64,000 nucleotides of DNA, from NCBI RefSeq assembly GCF_009177095.1, contig NZ_AP021861.1:2400501-2464500 (forward strand), in the 5' to 3' direction. Below the pieces are notes generated by a model that did not search any database, was not told where the DNA came from, and saw only the letters and a program-made list of their open reading frames with translations. Positions 8,709 through 18,380 of the stretch are shown here, in pieces (position 1 is the stretch's first letter; each line of letters begins with the position of its first letter). The stretch comes from Lacipirellula parvula. Its GTDB lineage: Bacteria > Planctomycetota > Planctomycetia > Pirellulales > Lacipirellulaceae. The position numbers and the translations under genes are program-made.

Positions 8709-8744
8709 AAAAAAATTAGCCCCCGGCGGATGGCCGGGGACTAA
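8709..8744 (-). terminator. Rho-independent terminator
   Basis: On the minus strand, TTAGTCCCCGGC pairs with GCCGGGGGCTAA across a short CATCC-containing loop, followed by seven T residues. It lies 32 bases after the stop of the DUF1080 gene. Confidence 0.9.
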
Positions 8745-8775
8745 TCGTGGGCAAATTATTTAAGTCCGCGGCGCG

Positions 8776-9570
8776 TTATTCCGCGGCGGGCTTGCCGGTC
8801 AGATCTTTGATCCGCATGTTGCGGTACCAGATCTCGTCGCCGTGGTCTTGCAGCACAATGTGTCCCTTCGCGTTCTTGCCGAACTTTGGCCACGTGGCGA
8901 ATTTGCTCGCGGCGAGCTTCTTGTCCCAGTCGTCGCCGCTCAGCTTAACGTCGACGACCTTCTCGCCATTCAGAAAGTGCTGGACGTGGTCGCCTTGAAC
9001 GAGGATCCGCGAGCGGTTCCATTCGCCGGCCGGCTTCAGCACGTCTTTCTCGGGCGGGTACATCGCGTAGAGCGAGCCGGAGGAAGTGACTTTGTTTTGG
9101 CCATCCTTATGCTTGGCGTCGTCGAGCAGCTGGTACTCGGGGCCGGTGAAGTAGGCGGGTTCCTTCTCTTCGCTGACGCGGTACATGACGCCGCTGTTGC
9201 CGCCGGGAGAAACCTTCCAAGCGAACTTCAAGTCGAAGTCGCCGTACTCGTTCTTGCTCATCAGGTCGCCGCCAGAACCGTGGCGATGGAGGACGCCTTT
9301 CTCGAGTTTCCAGCCCTCGGGCCAACCTTCTTTGCCGTAGGCCTTCCAGTGATCGGCGGCGGCGTCGCCCTTGAGCAGCGGGGTGAAGCCTTCTTCTTGC
9401 CGGCGTTGGCGGCCACGGCGGGCGGGCTTTTCCGCTTTGGCGTCTTTCGCGTCGGCTGCCTTGGCCTCTTGAGCGGTGCAAGTCGGCGCGGTGGCGAGCG
9501 CGAAGGTTCCAGCCGTCAGGAGGGCGAAGCCGATCGCCAACCGGGCCGATTTGGAGAAATGGAAACTCAT
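8776..9570 (-). CDS. Secreted DUF1080 (3-keto-disaccharide hydrolase-type) protein
   Basis: The 264-residue protein has a signal peptide (ending near the LATAPTC region), a charged Ala/Lys/Arg-rich linker, then one DUF1080 concanavalin-like sandwich: GDFDLKFAWKVSPGGNSGVMYR, PEYQLLDD and EWNRSRILVQGDHVQHFLNG are the family landmarks. The family is hugely expanded in Planctomycetes; some members hydrolyse 3-keto-sugars. The start at MSFHF follows a GGAG site. A strong terminator follows the stop. The specific substrate is not known. Confidence 0.88.
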   Translation of the reverse strand: MSFHFSKSARLAIGFALLTAGTFALATAPTCTAQEAKAADAKDAKAEKPARRGRQRRQEEGFTPLLKGDAAADHWKAYGKEGWPEGWKLEKGVLHRHGSGGDLMSKNEYGDFDLKFAWKVSPGGNSGVMYRVSEEKEPAYFTGPEYQLLDDAKHKDGQNKVTSSGSLYAMYPPEKDVLKPAGEWNRSRILVQGDHVQHFLNGEKVVDVKLSGDDWDKKLAASKFATWPKFGKNAKGHIVLQDHGDEIWYRNMRIKDLTGKPAAE

Positions 9571-9845
9571 GGTCGATAACTCCCTGGGAATGAGTATGCT
9601 GGCACGAGGGACCGCCGGAACGGACTGGACCGGCATTTTAAGCGGGCGCCGGCCCGGCCGCTACGAACGGCTGAGGGAAAGTTTGGAACCGCCGGTGAAT
9701 ACCGGTTGACGCCAATCAATGCAGTCGGAGAGCTGCATTAGGGAGGTGGTAGCAATCTCCATTCCTATCTGCGTTCGTTAGCGATCAGCTGCGGTTCCCA
9801 ACCGCCGCACTTTCACAACACAACGCTCAACAGGATCTGCCCCGC

Positions 9846-10727
9846 GTGCTCGATTTCGTCACTGCCCTCTGGCTGGGATTCGTCGGCGCGTGCATCGGCA
9901 GCTTTCTGAACGTCGTCGCCTACCGGATGCCGCGCGGCATGTCGGTGGTGTGGAAGCCATCGCATTGTCCGAAGTGCGGCCACGACATCCGCGCCCGCGA
10001 CAACCTGCCGGTGTTGGGGTGGCTGCTGCTCCGCGGTCGGTGCCGTGATTGCGGCGAGCCGATCGCGCCGCGGTATGCGATCGTCGAAGGGTTCATGGGG
10101 ATCGCCTTCTTCGGGTTGGCGTATATCGAACTCTTCAGCGGCGCGGCGAACTTGCCCGACGCGCTGGCCGACCCGGTCGGAGCGCTCGACAGTGTGGTGA
10201 ATCCGAATTGGGAGCTACTCACCCTGTACGGATTCCATGGTCTGTTGTTGAGCCTGCTGATGGCGATGGGGCTCATCGATCAGGATGGGCAGCGGATTCC
10301 GTGGAGCTTGCCGCTGTTCGCGGGGATCGTCGTCACCGCGGGGCTGGCGTATGAATGTTGGTACTTCTATCCCGAGCGGACGCGCAACATTCACGTTTGG
10401 GAATGGAAGGCGCCATTTGATGCGCTGTTCGGCGCGATGTGGGGAGCGGTCGCGTGGTCGATCCCGCAACTGGTGCTGCGGCGACGCTCGTCGCCCGCGA
10501 TGAAACGCTTCCTCCGCAACGCGGCGATCGCCTCGGCGGTGACCGGCGCGTTTCTAGGGTTGCGGCCAGTGGTCAGAATCTTCGGGCTGTGGCTCGGCGG
10601 CATTATCGCGGCTCGTGGCTTGCGAAACGCGATGAATGTGCGATTCAGCCCGCTGCTGGTGCTGTGGGGCGTGACGCTGTTGCACCTGAGCCTGTGGGGG
10701 CGGCTGTCGGACTTGTTCTCTTGGTGA
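9846..10727 (+). CDS. Prepilin-peptidase-like (A24) membrane protein lacking the second catalytic aspartate
   Basis: The N-terminal half is a clear prepilin peptidase/methylase domain: GSFLNVVAYR, then a four-cysteine zinc site (C41, C44, C66, C69) with CPKCGHDIRARDNLP. The first protease aspartate motif is recognisable as IDQDGQRIP (D145/D147). The GxGD motif expected in the C-terminal half is absent; instead there is a hydrophobic tail. The 293-residue protein may therefore be a methylase-only, degenerate or regulatory member. It starts with GTG. No pilin genes adjoin it. Confidence 0.8.
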   Translation: MLDFVTALWLGFVGACIGSFLNVVAYRMPRGMSVVWKPSHCPKCGHDIRARDNLPVLGWLLLRGRCRDCGEPIAPRYAIVEGFMGIAFFGLAYIELFSGAANLPDALADPVGALDSVVNPNWELLTLYGFHGLLLSLLMAMGLIDQDGQRIPWSLPLFAGIVVTAGLAYECWYFYPERTRNIHVWEWKAPFDALFGAMWGAVAWSIPQLVLRRRSSPAMKRFLRNAAIASAVTGAFLGLRPVVRIFGLWLGGIIAARGLRNAMNVRFSPLLVLWGVTLLHLSLWGRLSDLFSW

Positions 10728-10762
10728 GTTCGGAATCGCCTCGCACAGCATGATCGCGTTTC

Positions 10763-10848
10763 CAGCCCCGGGCTCCGCCCGGGGGTGGCGCGACGCGCGG
10801 CGATGCCTCACGAGATGGACGCCGACCCCCGGGCGGAGCCCGGGGCTA
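10763..10848. repeat. GGGCTCCGCCC two-armed repeat
   Basis: Left arm AGCCCCGGGCTCCGCCCGGG and right arm CCCGGGCGGAGCCCGGGGCT are inverted copies separated by about 35 bases. The element fills the space between two convergent genes. Confidence 0.85.
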
Positions 10849-10858
10849 GGGATGCACG

Positions 10859-11881
<1,023 letters not shown>

Positions 11882-12047
11882 CTAGGGAAGGTAGTGGGCA
11901 GTGGGCGGTCGGCAGTGGGCAGGACGCTGGGAGGCGGAGGGGCTTAAAACCTCCCTTCCATTATCTGAAGCGGCGTCTCTAAAATCTACGTCATGCGCCA
12001 GCGGCGCGATATCCCCGGATTTTCCTGCAGAGGCGCCTGACTGCGAC

Positions 12048-12488
12048 ATGGCTGACGAACCTCGTATCCATCTTGGCCCGTTTGAGTTTCGACCCGCATC
12101 GATTCAGATGTCGGGCCGACCGGCGCTGGCCGAGTGGAAGGGGCCGCTGCAGTTTGCGATTTGGTGCCAACGGGCGAGTCCATGGTGGATCGGCGACTTG
12201 ATCAATCGCGGCGAGGATGTCTTTGGCGAAGAGTTTGCCGCCGTGTGGGGCGAGACGCTCTCCACCGAGATGGTTAGCCGTTACGCGTCGGTGGCTCGCC
12301 GCGTGCCGCCGCAAAATCGGAAGGCGAATCTTTCGTGGTCGGCCCATGCGGCCGTGGCGCGACTGTCGCACCCCGAGCAGCGGCGGATGCTCGCGCTGGC
12401 ACTCAAGGAAGGGTGGAACAGCGACGACCTCAATAAGAAGGTTCGCGAATTGATCGCTGAACGCAAGAACGAGCAAAAGAAGGCGTAA
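12048..12488 (+). CDS. Conserved hypothetical protein, possibly helix-turn-helix
   Basis: The 146-residue soluble protein has no signal or membrane segment. It is helical, with aromatic landmarks (WKGPLQFAIW, ASPWWIGDLINRGEDVFG) and a central LSTEMVSRYASVARRVP helix pair that could be DNA-binding. It ends with a Lys/Glu-rich tail. The ATG giving MADEP was chosen; upstream in-frame sequence has poor coding character. I do not recognise the family. Confidence 0.7.
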   Translation: MADEPRIHLGPFEFRPASIQMSGRPALAEWKGPLQFAIWCQRASPWWIGDLINRGEDVFGEEFAAVWGETLSTEMVSRYASVARRVPPQNRKANLSWSAHAAVARLSHPEQRRMLALALKEGWNSDDLNKKVRELIAERKNEQKKA

Positions 12489-12527
12489 CTTCCGACGCCC
12501 ATCACCGGTTAGCGATCGTCCCACCTG

Positions 12528-13295
12528 ATGCACTACAGTCTCGAAGAGTTTCTGACCGTCGCCATCGTGATGACGATCGGCAGCGTGCTGCAGGGGGCGA
12601 TCGGCTTTGCCTCGGGGCTGATGGGCGTGCCGATGCTCGTGCTGTGCGGCTTTTCGCTGGTCGAGGCGACCGTCATCAACTTCGTGTCGACGGCGGTGCA
12701 GAATTTTACTGGCGCCTTTCAGTTGTGGTCGCACATCGAAGCGCGGGACGTGACGTTGCCGGCGATTTTGCGCTGCGTCGGCTTGCCGCTGGGGACGCTC
12801 GCGCTCGCGGCGACGCCGAATCTTGATCAGGATCTGGTGAAGCAGATCATCGGCGTCGTGCTGCTCGTTTCGGTGCTCATGCTCGTCGCGGTGCGCGTGC
12901 GGCCGCGCGATAGTTTGGGGTATGGTTGGATCGGACTGACGTTCATTAGTTCCGGTTTCTTGATGGGCTTTGCATCGATTGGCGGGGCGCCGATGGTGAT
13001 GTACGTCAACTCGCTCACCTGGTCGGCGGCGAAGAGTCGGGCGTTCATGTTTTTTTGCTCGGCGGCGATCATGCCGTTCATGGCCTGCGCGCTCATTTGG
13101 CAATTCGGCGAGCAACTGCTGAAGCCGGCGTTTTTGGCGGTACTGATTTTGCCGCCCTGTTTGCTGGGACTTTGGTTGGGGCTGACGCTGGGGGCCCGGC
13201 TCGATAAGGATCGCTTCCGCCGGCTTTCCTACGGTTTGCTGCTGGTGGTGGCGATCGCCACAATTCTTTCTCCGGTGGTGTTCAACGGGCGTTGA
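12528..13295 (+). CDS. TauE/SafE-family sulfite/anion exporter
   Basis: The 255-residue protein has about eight membrane helices and the duplicated TauE/SafE pattern: an early GSVLQGAIGFASGLMGVPML and a second-half SGFLMGFASIGGAPMVMY. The family exports sulfite, sulfoacetate or related organosulfonates; the substrate here is unknown. It lies 39 bases after the preceding hypothetical gene and may share its transcript. Confidence 0.88.
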   Translation: MHYSLEEFLTVAIVMTIGSVLQGAIGFASGLMGVPMLVLCGFSLVEATVINFVSTAVQNFTGAFQLWSHIEARDVTLPAILRCVGLPLGTLALAATPNLDQDLVKQIIGVVLLVSVLMLVAVRVRPRDSLGYGWIGLTFISSGFLMGFASIGGAPMVMYVNSLTWSAAKSRAFMFFCSAAIMPFMACALIWQFGEQLLKPAFLAVLILPPCLLGLWLGLTLGARLDKDRFRRLSYGLLLVVAIATILSPVVFNGR

Positions 13296-13419
13296 GTGCG
13301 GGATAATCTCCGGTGCTTTTCTGGACTTCACGCGGGCTAACGCCACGCGGCTAAATGGGCGTTGCGGCATGGAGTGCGTATCTAATTGCCCACTGACAAC
13401 TGACAACTGACAAACAAAT

Positions 13420-14406
13420 ATGTACCTCCCCTCTTCCACGCGTTACGAATCGATGACCTACGACCGCTGCGGACGGAGCGGGCTGATGCTGCCGGCTGTG
13501 TCACTCGGGCTGTGGCACAACTTCGGTGGCGTCGACGCCTACGAGACGGGGCGGGCGATCGTTCGTCGCGCGTTTGATCGCGGCGTCACGCATTTTGATC
13601 TCGCGAACAACTACGGCCCGCCGCCTGGTTCGGCGGAAGAGAACTTCGGCAAGATGTTGCGCGACGACCTGGCGCCATATCGCGACGAGATTGTCATCTC
13701 GACGAAGGCGGGTTACCGAATGTGGCCGGGGCCGTACGGCGAATGGGGGTCGCGCAAGTATTTACTGAGCAGCCTTGACCAAAGCTTGCGGCGGATGGGG
13801 TTGCCGTACGTCGACATTTTTTATTCGCATCGCCCCGATCCCGACACGCCACTCGAAGAAACGCTCGGCGCTGTCGCGACTGCGGTGAAGCAGGGCAAGG
13901 CGATCTACGCGGGCATTTCGAACTACACGGCGGAGCAGACTCGCAACGCGTGCCGCATTCTGCGCGACCTGGGCTGCCCGTGTCTGATTCACCAGCCGAA
14001 GTACTCGATGTACGAGCGGTGGGTCGAAGCGGAGTTGCTCGACGTACTCGAGCAGGAAGGCGTTGGCTGCATTCCATTCTCGCCACTCGCGCAAGGGCTG
14101 CTCACCGATCGCTACCTGCAGGGGATTCCCGAGGGAAGCCGCGCGAGCAAGCCGCATGGGTTCCTCAAGAGCAACCAAGTGACGCCGGAGCGGATCGCGC
14201 AGTCGCAACAGTTGAATGCGATCGCCAAGCAGCGAGGGCAATCGCTCGCGCAGCTGGCGCTGGCATGGGTGTTGCGCGACCGGCGGATTACGACCGTGCT
14301 CATCGGGGCGAGCAGCGTCGAGCAATTGGATCAAAACCTCGGCGCCCTGGAGCGGCGAGATTTCAGCCAAGAAGAGCTTGCCGCGATCGAAAAGATTCTC
14401 ATGTGA
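13420..14406 (+). CDS. gpr: Aldo/keto reductase, L-glyceraldehyde-3-phosphate reductase type (YghZ-like)
   Basis: The 328-residue protein matches E. coli YghZ/Gpr closely: RYESMTYDRCGRSG at the start, SLGLWHNFG, FDLANNYGPPPGSAEENFG with the catalytic Asp and Tyr, STKAGYRMWPGPYG with the Lys, and YSHRPD with the His. The C-terminal half contains FSPLAQGLLTDRYL. It should reduce aldehydes with NADPH in the cytoplasm. The tandem CTGACAA units just upstream are intergenic. Confidence 0.93.
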   Translation: MYLPSSTRYESMTYDRCGRSGLMLPAVSLGLWHNFGGVDAYETGRAIVRRAFDRGVTHFDLANNYGPPPGSAEENFGKMLRDDLAPYRDEIVISTKAGYRMWPGPYGEWGSRKYLLSSLDQSLRRMGLPYVDIFYSHRPDPDTPLEETLGAVATAVKQGKAIYAGISNYTAEQTRNACRILRDLGCPCLIHQPKYSMYERWVEAELLDVLEQEGVGCIPFSPLAQGLLTDRYLQGIPEGSRASKPHGFLKSNQVTPERIAQSQQLNAIAKQRGQSLAQLALAWVLRDRRITTVLIGASSVEQLDQNLGALERRDFSQEELAAIEKILM

Positions 14407-14450
14407 AGTTCGCCTTTGCTTGGCGATCGGGTTTTGCGGGGGAATTGACT

Positions 14451-15860
14451 ATGCTGCTGCTATTTTCACGCCGGTTGATTCTCTTGGCGGGACTTTGGGC
14501 GGGAATCGGCGCCGCTTCGCATGCTGCGGAAACGCTCGCCGAGTTGCAGCCGCAGATCGATGCGCTCGTGGCCCCGGTGATCGAAAATCGGGGCGTCGTT
14601 GGCTTCGCAATCGGCATCCGCCGCGGCGACGAAGAGCTGTTTCTCAACTACGGCAAGGTCGACCTCGAAAAAGAGGGCGCTCCGACGCCCGACACCGTCT
14701 ACGAAATTGGCTCGGTGACGAAGACGTTTACCGGAACGCTGTTGGCCGATGCGTCGCTGCAGACGGGGCTCGACCTCGACGCGACCGTCGCGAAGACGCT
14801 TCCCGAGACGGCGCCGCAACCGGCGGAGTCGGAGCAGCCGATTACGCTCGCGCATTTGGCGACGCACACGTCGGGGTTGCCGCGACTCCCCAACGACTTG
14901 AAGCCGAAGGACCAGCGGAATCCCTACGCGGACTTCACGGCCGACGATGCGTACGCTTTCTTCGCTGCGCATAAGCCAACGCGCAAGCCGGGCGAGTATG
15001 AGTACTCGAACTACGGCATGGGATTGCTGGGGCAGTTGCTCGCCGATCGCGCGGGGAAAGATTACGAAGCGCTCGTCATCGAGCGGATCTGCGAACCGCT
15101 CGGCATGCACGACACGCGGCAACACCTAACGCCGGAGATGGCGGCGCGGCTGGCGCCGCCTTACAACGGCGACCTGGGGCGCGAGTCGAACTGGGACTTC
15201 CAAGCGCTCGTCGGCGCTGGGGGACTGCGCTCGACGGCGCGCGACATGCTGAAGTTTACGGCCGCGATGTTCGCCGAGGATGATCGCGATGTGACGAAGG
15301 CCTTTCAGCTAGCCGGACAGCCGCGAATGAAATTGCCGGACGGCCGCAGCATTGGCCTCGCTTGGCACTTCGCCCGCGACGGCATCACGCGGTTGCACGA
15401 CGGGCAAACCGCCGGCTACAGCTCGTTCGTGGCGTGCATCCCGGAGAAGAAGCTGGCGGTCGTCGTGCTCAGCAACACGGCGAAGCACGAATTCACTTCC
15501 GCCGTCGGCGAGAAGATCGCGCAACTTGCGCTGGGGATGAAGGTCGAACCGCTGGCGATGCGGAAGGTCGTCGACGTGCCGGTCGAGACGCTAAAGAAGT
15601 ACGTCGGCAAGTATCCGCTCAGTCTGTTGTTCTCGTTAAACGTAACGCTCGACGGCGAGCAACTGAAAGTGCAAGCGACCGGGCAGGATGCGTTTCCGAT
15701 TTACCCGAGCAGCGAGACTGAATTCTTTTACCGCGTGGTCGATGCCCAGATTACGTTCGTCGTTGACGAGAAGGGGGAAGCGACGAAACTCATTTTGCAT
15801 CAGAATGGGAAGGACATTGAAGGCTTGCGGCAGAAGCAGGAGGCCGGACGCGAACAGTAG
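14451..15860 (+). CDS. Exported class C beta-lactamase-family serine hydrolase
   Basis: The 469-residue protein has a signal peptide cleaved near SHAAE. It has the three active-site elements of the penicillin-binding/class C family: SVTK (S88, K91), YSN (Y185, N187) and HDG (H316 to G318) in place of KTG. A C-terminal beta-rich domain of about 110 residues follows. The substrate may be a peptide, ester or beta-lactam; most planctomycete members are uncharacterised esterases or peptidases. The start at MLLLF begins the signal peptide, 45 bases after the reductase stop. Confidence 0.9.
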   Translation: MLLLFSRRLILLAGLWAGIGAASHAAETLAELQPQIDALVAPVIENRGVVGFAIGIRRGDEELFLNYGKVDLEKEGAPTPDTVYEIGSVTKTFTGTLLADASLQTGLDLDATVAKTLPETAPQPAESEQPITLAHLATHTSGLPRLPNDLKPKDQRNPYADFTADDAYAFFAAHKPTRKPGEYEYSNYGMGLLGQLLADRAGKDYEALVIERICEPLGMHDTRQHLTPEMAARLAPPYNGDLGRESNWDFQALVGAGGLRSTARDMLKFTAAMFAEDDRDVTKAFQLAGQPRMKLPDGRSIGLAWHFARDGITRLHDGQTAGYSSFVACIPEKKLAVVVLSNTAKHEFTSAVGEKIAQLALGMKVEPLAMRKVVDVPVETLKKYVGKYPLSLLFSLNVTLDGEQLKVQATGQDAFPIYPSSETEFFYRVVDAQITFVVDEKGEATKLILHQNGKDIEGLRQKQEAGREQ

Positions 15861-15870
15861 CCTTCAAAAC

Positions 15871-15959
15871 CTAGCCTCGGGCTCCGCCCGGGGGTGGCGT
15901 GACGTTGGGGCGAGGCCGATCGGAATGGTAACCGACCCCCGGGCGGAGCCCGGGGCTAG
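15871..15959. repeat. GGGCTCCGCCC two-armed repeat
   Basis: The left arm CTAGCCTCGGGCTCCGCCCG and the inverted right arm CGGGCGGAGCCCGGGGCTAG flank a 33-base unique spacer. It again sits between convergent genes and overlaps the end of the minus-strand membrane protein gene by a few bases. Confidence 0.88.
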
Positions 15960-16360
15960 TTGGCGGGGGCTTCGCTCCCCACCTTCTTAAACGCGATCCA
16001 AAAAAGGACGGCGAACACTAAATCGATGGCGCCGAAGAAGGTTGTCGTCGCCGAGAGCCTGCCTGTAGCGAACAGGGCAAGCGCCGGGATGCCGAAGCTC
16101 AGCTTTTCGAGGATGCCGGGGATCATGATCAGCCGGTAGCGAGCTGGATCGCGGGCGATGATCAAGAACGCCACCTGCCACGCGGCCGCGACGCCGACGA
16201 AGCCGTAGAAGTGCTCCGGGTGCACGGCGCCCGGCACGTTCGCTTCGCCCAGCTGTTGCTTGACGAAGTCGGGCGGCAGTAGCTCCATGAAGTACTGCGG
16301 CAGCAGCACCGCGAGGCCGTAGATGCCGGCGATGTGGAAGGCCCGTTGGGCGAATAGCAT
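15956..16360 (-). CDS. Small membrane protein of unknown function
   Basis: The 134-residue product has about four hydrophobic helices (near 8-28, 50-68, 78-98 and 104-124), with PEHFYGFVGVAAAWQVAF between the first and third. No catalytic motif is seen. It starts 40 bases after the DinB-family gene and is probably co-transcribed with it. The family is a frequent small bacterial membrane hypothetical; the function is unknown. Confidence 0.75.
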   Translation of the reverse strand: MLFAQRAFHIAGIYGLAVLLPQYFMELLPPDFVKQQLGEANVPGAVHPEHFYGFVGVAAAWQVAFLIIARDPARYRLIMIPGILEKLSFGIPALALFATGRLSATTTFFGAIDLVFAVLFWIAFKKVGSEAPAN

Positions 16361-16400
16361 CCTTGCTTCCTCGTTGGTTGATCCGTGCGTTGTTCTGCGA

Positions 16401-16892
16401 TCACAGGACGACGGGCTTCCCCAATTTGCGACGCACGACGGCGAACTGTCCGGCGTGAAGCAGCGGATGGGCGCCGAGCAAGCCGAACATCGCCGCCACC
16501 GTGGGAACGAACTTGCGAAGCCGTTCGGGCGACGGGTCCTCGAGTCGCTCGGGCGGCAATTCTCGCAGAACGCGTTTGGTCGTTTCTCGCGCGCCGTCGT
16601 ACAGATCGATGTAGGCCTGCTTGGTCAAGAACGCCGCCGGGTCGTCGACGTGGCACTTGTCCTTTGCATGGGCCTCGGCAAACCCGTCGGGAAGCTTGAA
16701 GCCGTTGCCAGGGCTGACCGATTCAATCAGCCCCGCTTCGGAGGTGATTAAATGCCCTAGTTGCCAGGCAAGGTTGTTGCAGCCCGGCCCGGGACGCTCT
16801 AGGAGGGCCGCGTCGTCGAGATCGCTCAGATACATCTTGAGAATCCCGAGGCCTGAGTTCAGTGAAGTCTCGAGTACTTGCTTGGCGTCCAT
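16401..16892 (-). CDS. DinB-like metal-binding four-helix protein
   Basis: The 163-residue protein has the DinB/YfiT four-helix pattern, with a first metal histidine at H47 (WQLGHLI) and a C-terminal HPLLHAGQFAVVRRKLGKP stretch giving two more ligands. Members include thiol-dependent transferases (bacillithiol or mycothiol S-transferases) and stress proteins; the partner thiol is not evident. It heads a two-gene unit with the small membrane protein. Confidence 0.88.
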   Translation of the reverse strand: MDAKQVLETSLNSGLGILKMYLSDLDDAALLERPGPGCNNLAWQLGHLITSEAGLIESVSPGNGFKLPDGFAEAHAKDKCHVDDPAAFLTKQAYIDLYDGARETTKRVLRELPPERLEDPSPERLRKFVPTVAAMFGLLGAHPLLHAGQFAVVRRKLGKPVVL

Positions 16893-16918
16893 GTCGTTCG
16901 ATCCGTGGTCGTGTGAAG

Positions 16919-17035
16919 GGCCTTGCCCAAAAATATCTCTGGGAGGGGGCTCTGCCCCCGAAGCAGCGTTAAGCTACCACAACTGCTTGCGATACTGAGC
17001 GTAATCGGCGTCGGAGACGCCTCCCACAGTTGAGT
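16919..17035. repeat. GGAGGCGTCTCCGACGCC repeat, copy 1
   Basis: It begins CTTGCCCAAAAA, then GGGAGGGGGCTCTGCCCCCGA, and ends CGGCGTCGGAGACGCCTCCC. A related element with the same order lies at 47.6-47.7 kb. Each end is itself palindromic. Confidence 0.75.
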
Positions 17036-17050
17036 GCGTGGAAGTGGCGA

Positions 17051-18091
17051 TTAGTCTGCCGCGCCCGCCGTCGCCGGTTCTTGCTTCGTCACGACCTCGA
17101 CCTTGCCGTTGCGATCGCGCGTGAAGGCGTGCAACTGGTTCCCCTTGGCGTCGATGAACTGCACCGTCAACAAGTCCGGCGTCACGTGGACGTGATTGAA
17201 CCCGAAGACTTGGTTGTTCACGAAGCCGCGATCGGTCGTGCGACAATCGTAGAGCCGCGCGCCGCCGGCGCCCGAGACGATAAAGCTCGGTTTGTAACCC
17301 TCGACCTGCAGGTGCTGCAGCGTGTGGTCGTGCCCGGCGAACGCGAGCGAGATGTCGTGCTCCTGGAGCGCGGGTCCCCATTCTTCAATGAGCCGCTTGT
17401 TGTCGCCGCGGTCGACCGTCTCGCTGAAGAGCGGGTAATGGTTCACCATCCACGTCCACGGCGCCTTGGTTTCCTTCGCGAGTTCGGCCTTGAAGAAACG
17501 GCGCTGCTCGATCTTTTCTTGCGGGGTGAGGGCGCCTTCCCAGTAGCTGCCGTCGAGGACGATCATCCGCACGAGCGGGTTTTCAGGACTGGGCAGTTCG
17601 ACCGTGTACCACTTGCTGGGGAGCTTCCAACGCGACGTCGGATTGTTCTTCGCGTAGTCGAGTTGCAGCGCGAGCTTCCCCTCTTGGAAGTCGTACTTCG
17701 CGGTGCCGTAGTCGTGGTTGCCGACGCAAACATAGAAGGGGCAATCGAGCGAATCCTTCGAATACATCTCCTCGAACTGGCGTTCGATGCGGCCCGGCTT
17801 GATCGTGCTGTAGAAGTTGTCGCCGAGCGCGAGCACCGCGGCGAGGGGCTGGCCGAGGCCGTCGGCGAACTTGGCCATCTGCTTCGCGACGGAGGTTTGC
17901 GCGTCGTTGCCGTTGGTGCCGTAGTCGCCGAGGGCGAGGAGGTGCATGCCGTCGCCGAGCGATGCGGCCGCTTCCTTCGCCTGCAGGGCGCCGAACTGTG
18001 CGGCGGCCCAGGCGCCGCTGCTGAAGACGACCGCGCGGCGAATCGCTTCGCGGCGGGTGATGGGAGAGTTGAACAGGTTCGAAGCTGGCAT
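17051..18091 (-). CDS. Tat-exported metallophosphoesterase (purple acid phosphatase-like)
   Basis: The 346-residue protein opens with a twin-arginine signal (TRREAIRR, then a hydrophobic stretch). The metallophosphoesterase motifs follow in order: GDYG, GDNFYS, GNHDYG, NHYPLFS and GHDHTLQ, the arrangement of tartrate-resistant acid phosphatases. Folded export through Tat fits a dinuclear metal enzyme. The start at MPASN is preferred over one 19 codons upstream because it places the twin arginine normally. It is probably a periplasmic phosphatase. Confidence 0.9.
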   Translation of the reverse strand: MPASNLFNSPITRREAIRRAVVFSSGAWAAAQFGALQAKEAAASLGDGMHLLALGDYGTNGNDAQTSVAKQMAKFADGLGQPLAAVLALGDNFYSTIKPGRIERQFEEMYSKDSLDCPFYVCVGNHDYGTAKYDFQEGKLALQLDYAKNNPTSRWKLPSKWYTVELPSPENPLVRMIVLDGSYWEGALTPQEKIEQRRFFKAELAKETKAPWTWMVNHYPLFSETVDRGDNKRLIEEWGPALQEHDISLAFAGHDHTLQHLQVEGYKPSFIVSGAGGARLYDCRTTDRGFVNNQVFGFNHVHVTPDLLTVQFIDAKGNQLHAFTRDRNGKVEVVTKQEPATAGAAD

Positions 18092-18380
18092 CGCGGTCAC
18101 TCTGCATTTGGTCCGATGAAACGCCGCCTTGGCTGCAGCGAGCTGCATTCATCATAACCCAAACAGACATTCGCGGAGAACCCTCGGAGGCCGTGTAATG
18201 GAAGCCGATGAGTTGCCTATCTTGCCGGGAGAGGCGAGAATTCATTCGCCCCACATGTGCGGTTCGCCGAACGTTAACAAATTCGCAAGATTTTGTTGTT
18301 GGCTTTCGACGCGCGAATTGCGCCGAACCAGGCAAAGTCGGGGGCGTGCGCACCATCGACGCGGAGAAGGTTGAATTCTG

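Noticed and set aside
13380..13419. Tandem CTGACAA units upstream of the aldo/keto reductase as an operator
   Set aside because: Similar GTCAGTTGTCAGT sequences occur elsewhere in intergenic DNA, so a dispersed repeat is more likely than a specific operator.
11991..13439. Minus-strand 482-residue open frame
   Set aside because: It lies antisense to the hypothetical and TauE/SafE genes; Arg/His/Gln-rich with no fold pattern.
13950..14450. N-terminal extension of the serine hydrolase frame
   Set aside because: It overlaps the aldo/keto reductase gene out of frame; the signal peptide begins at 14451.
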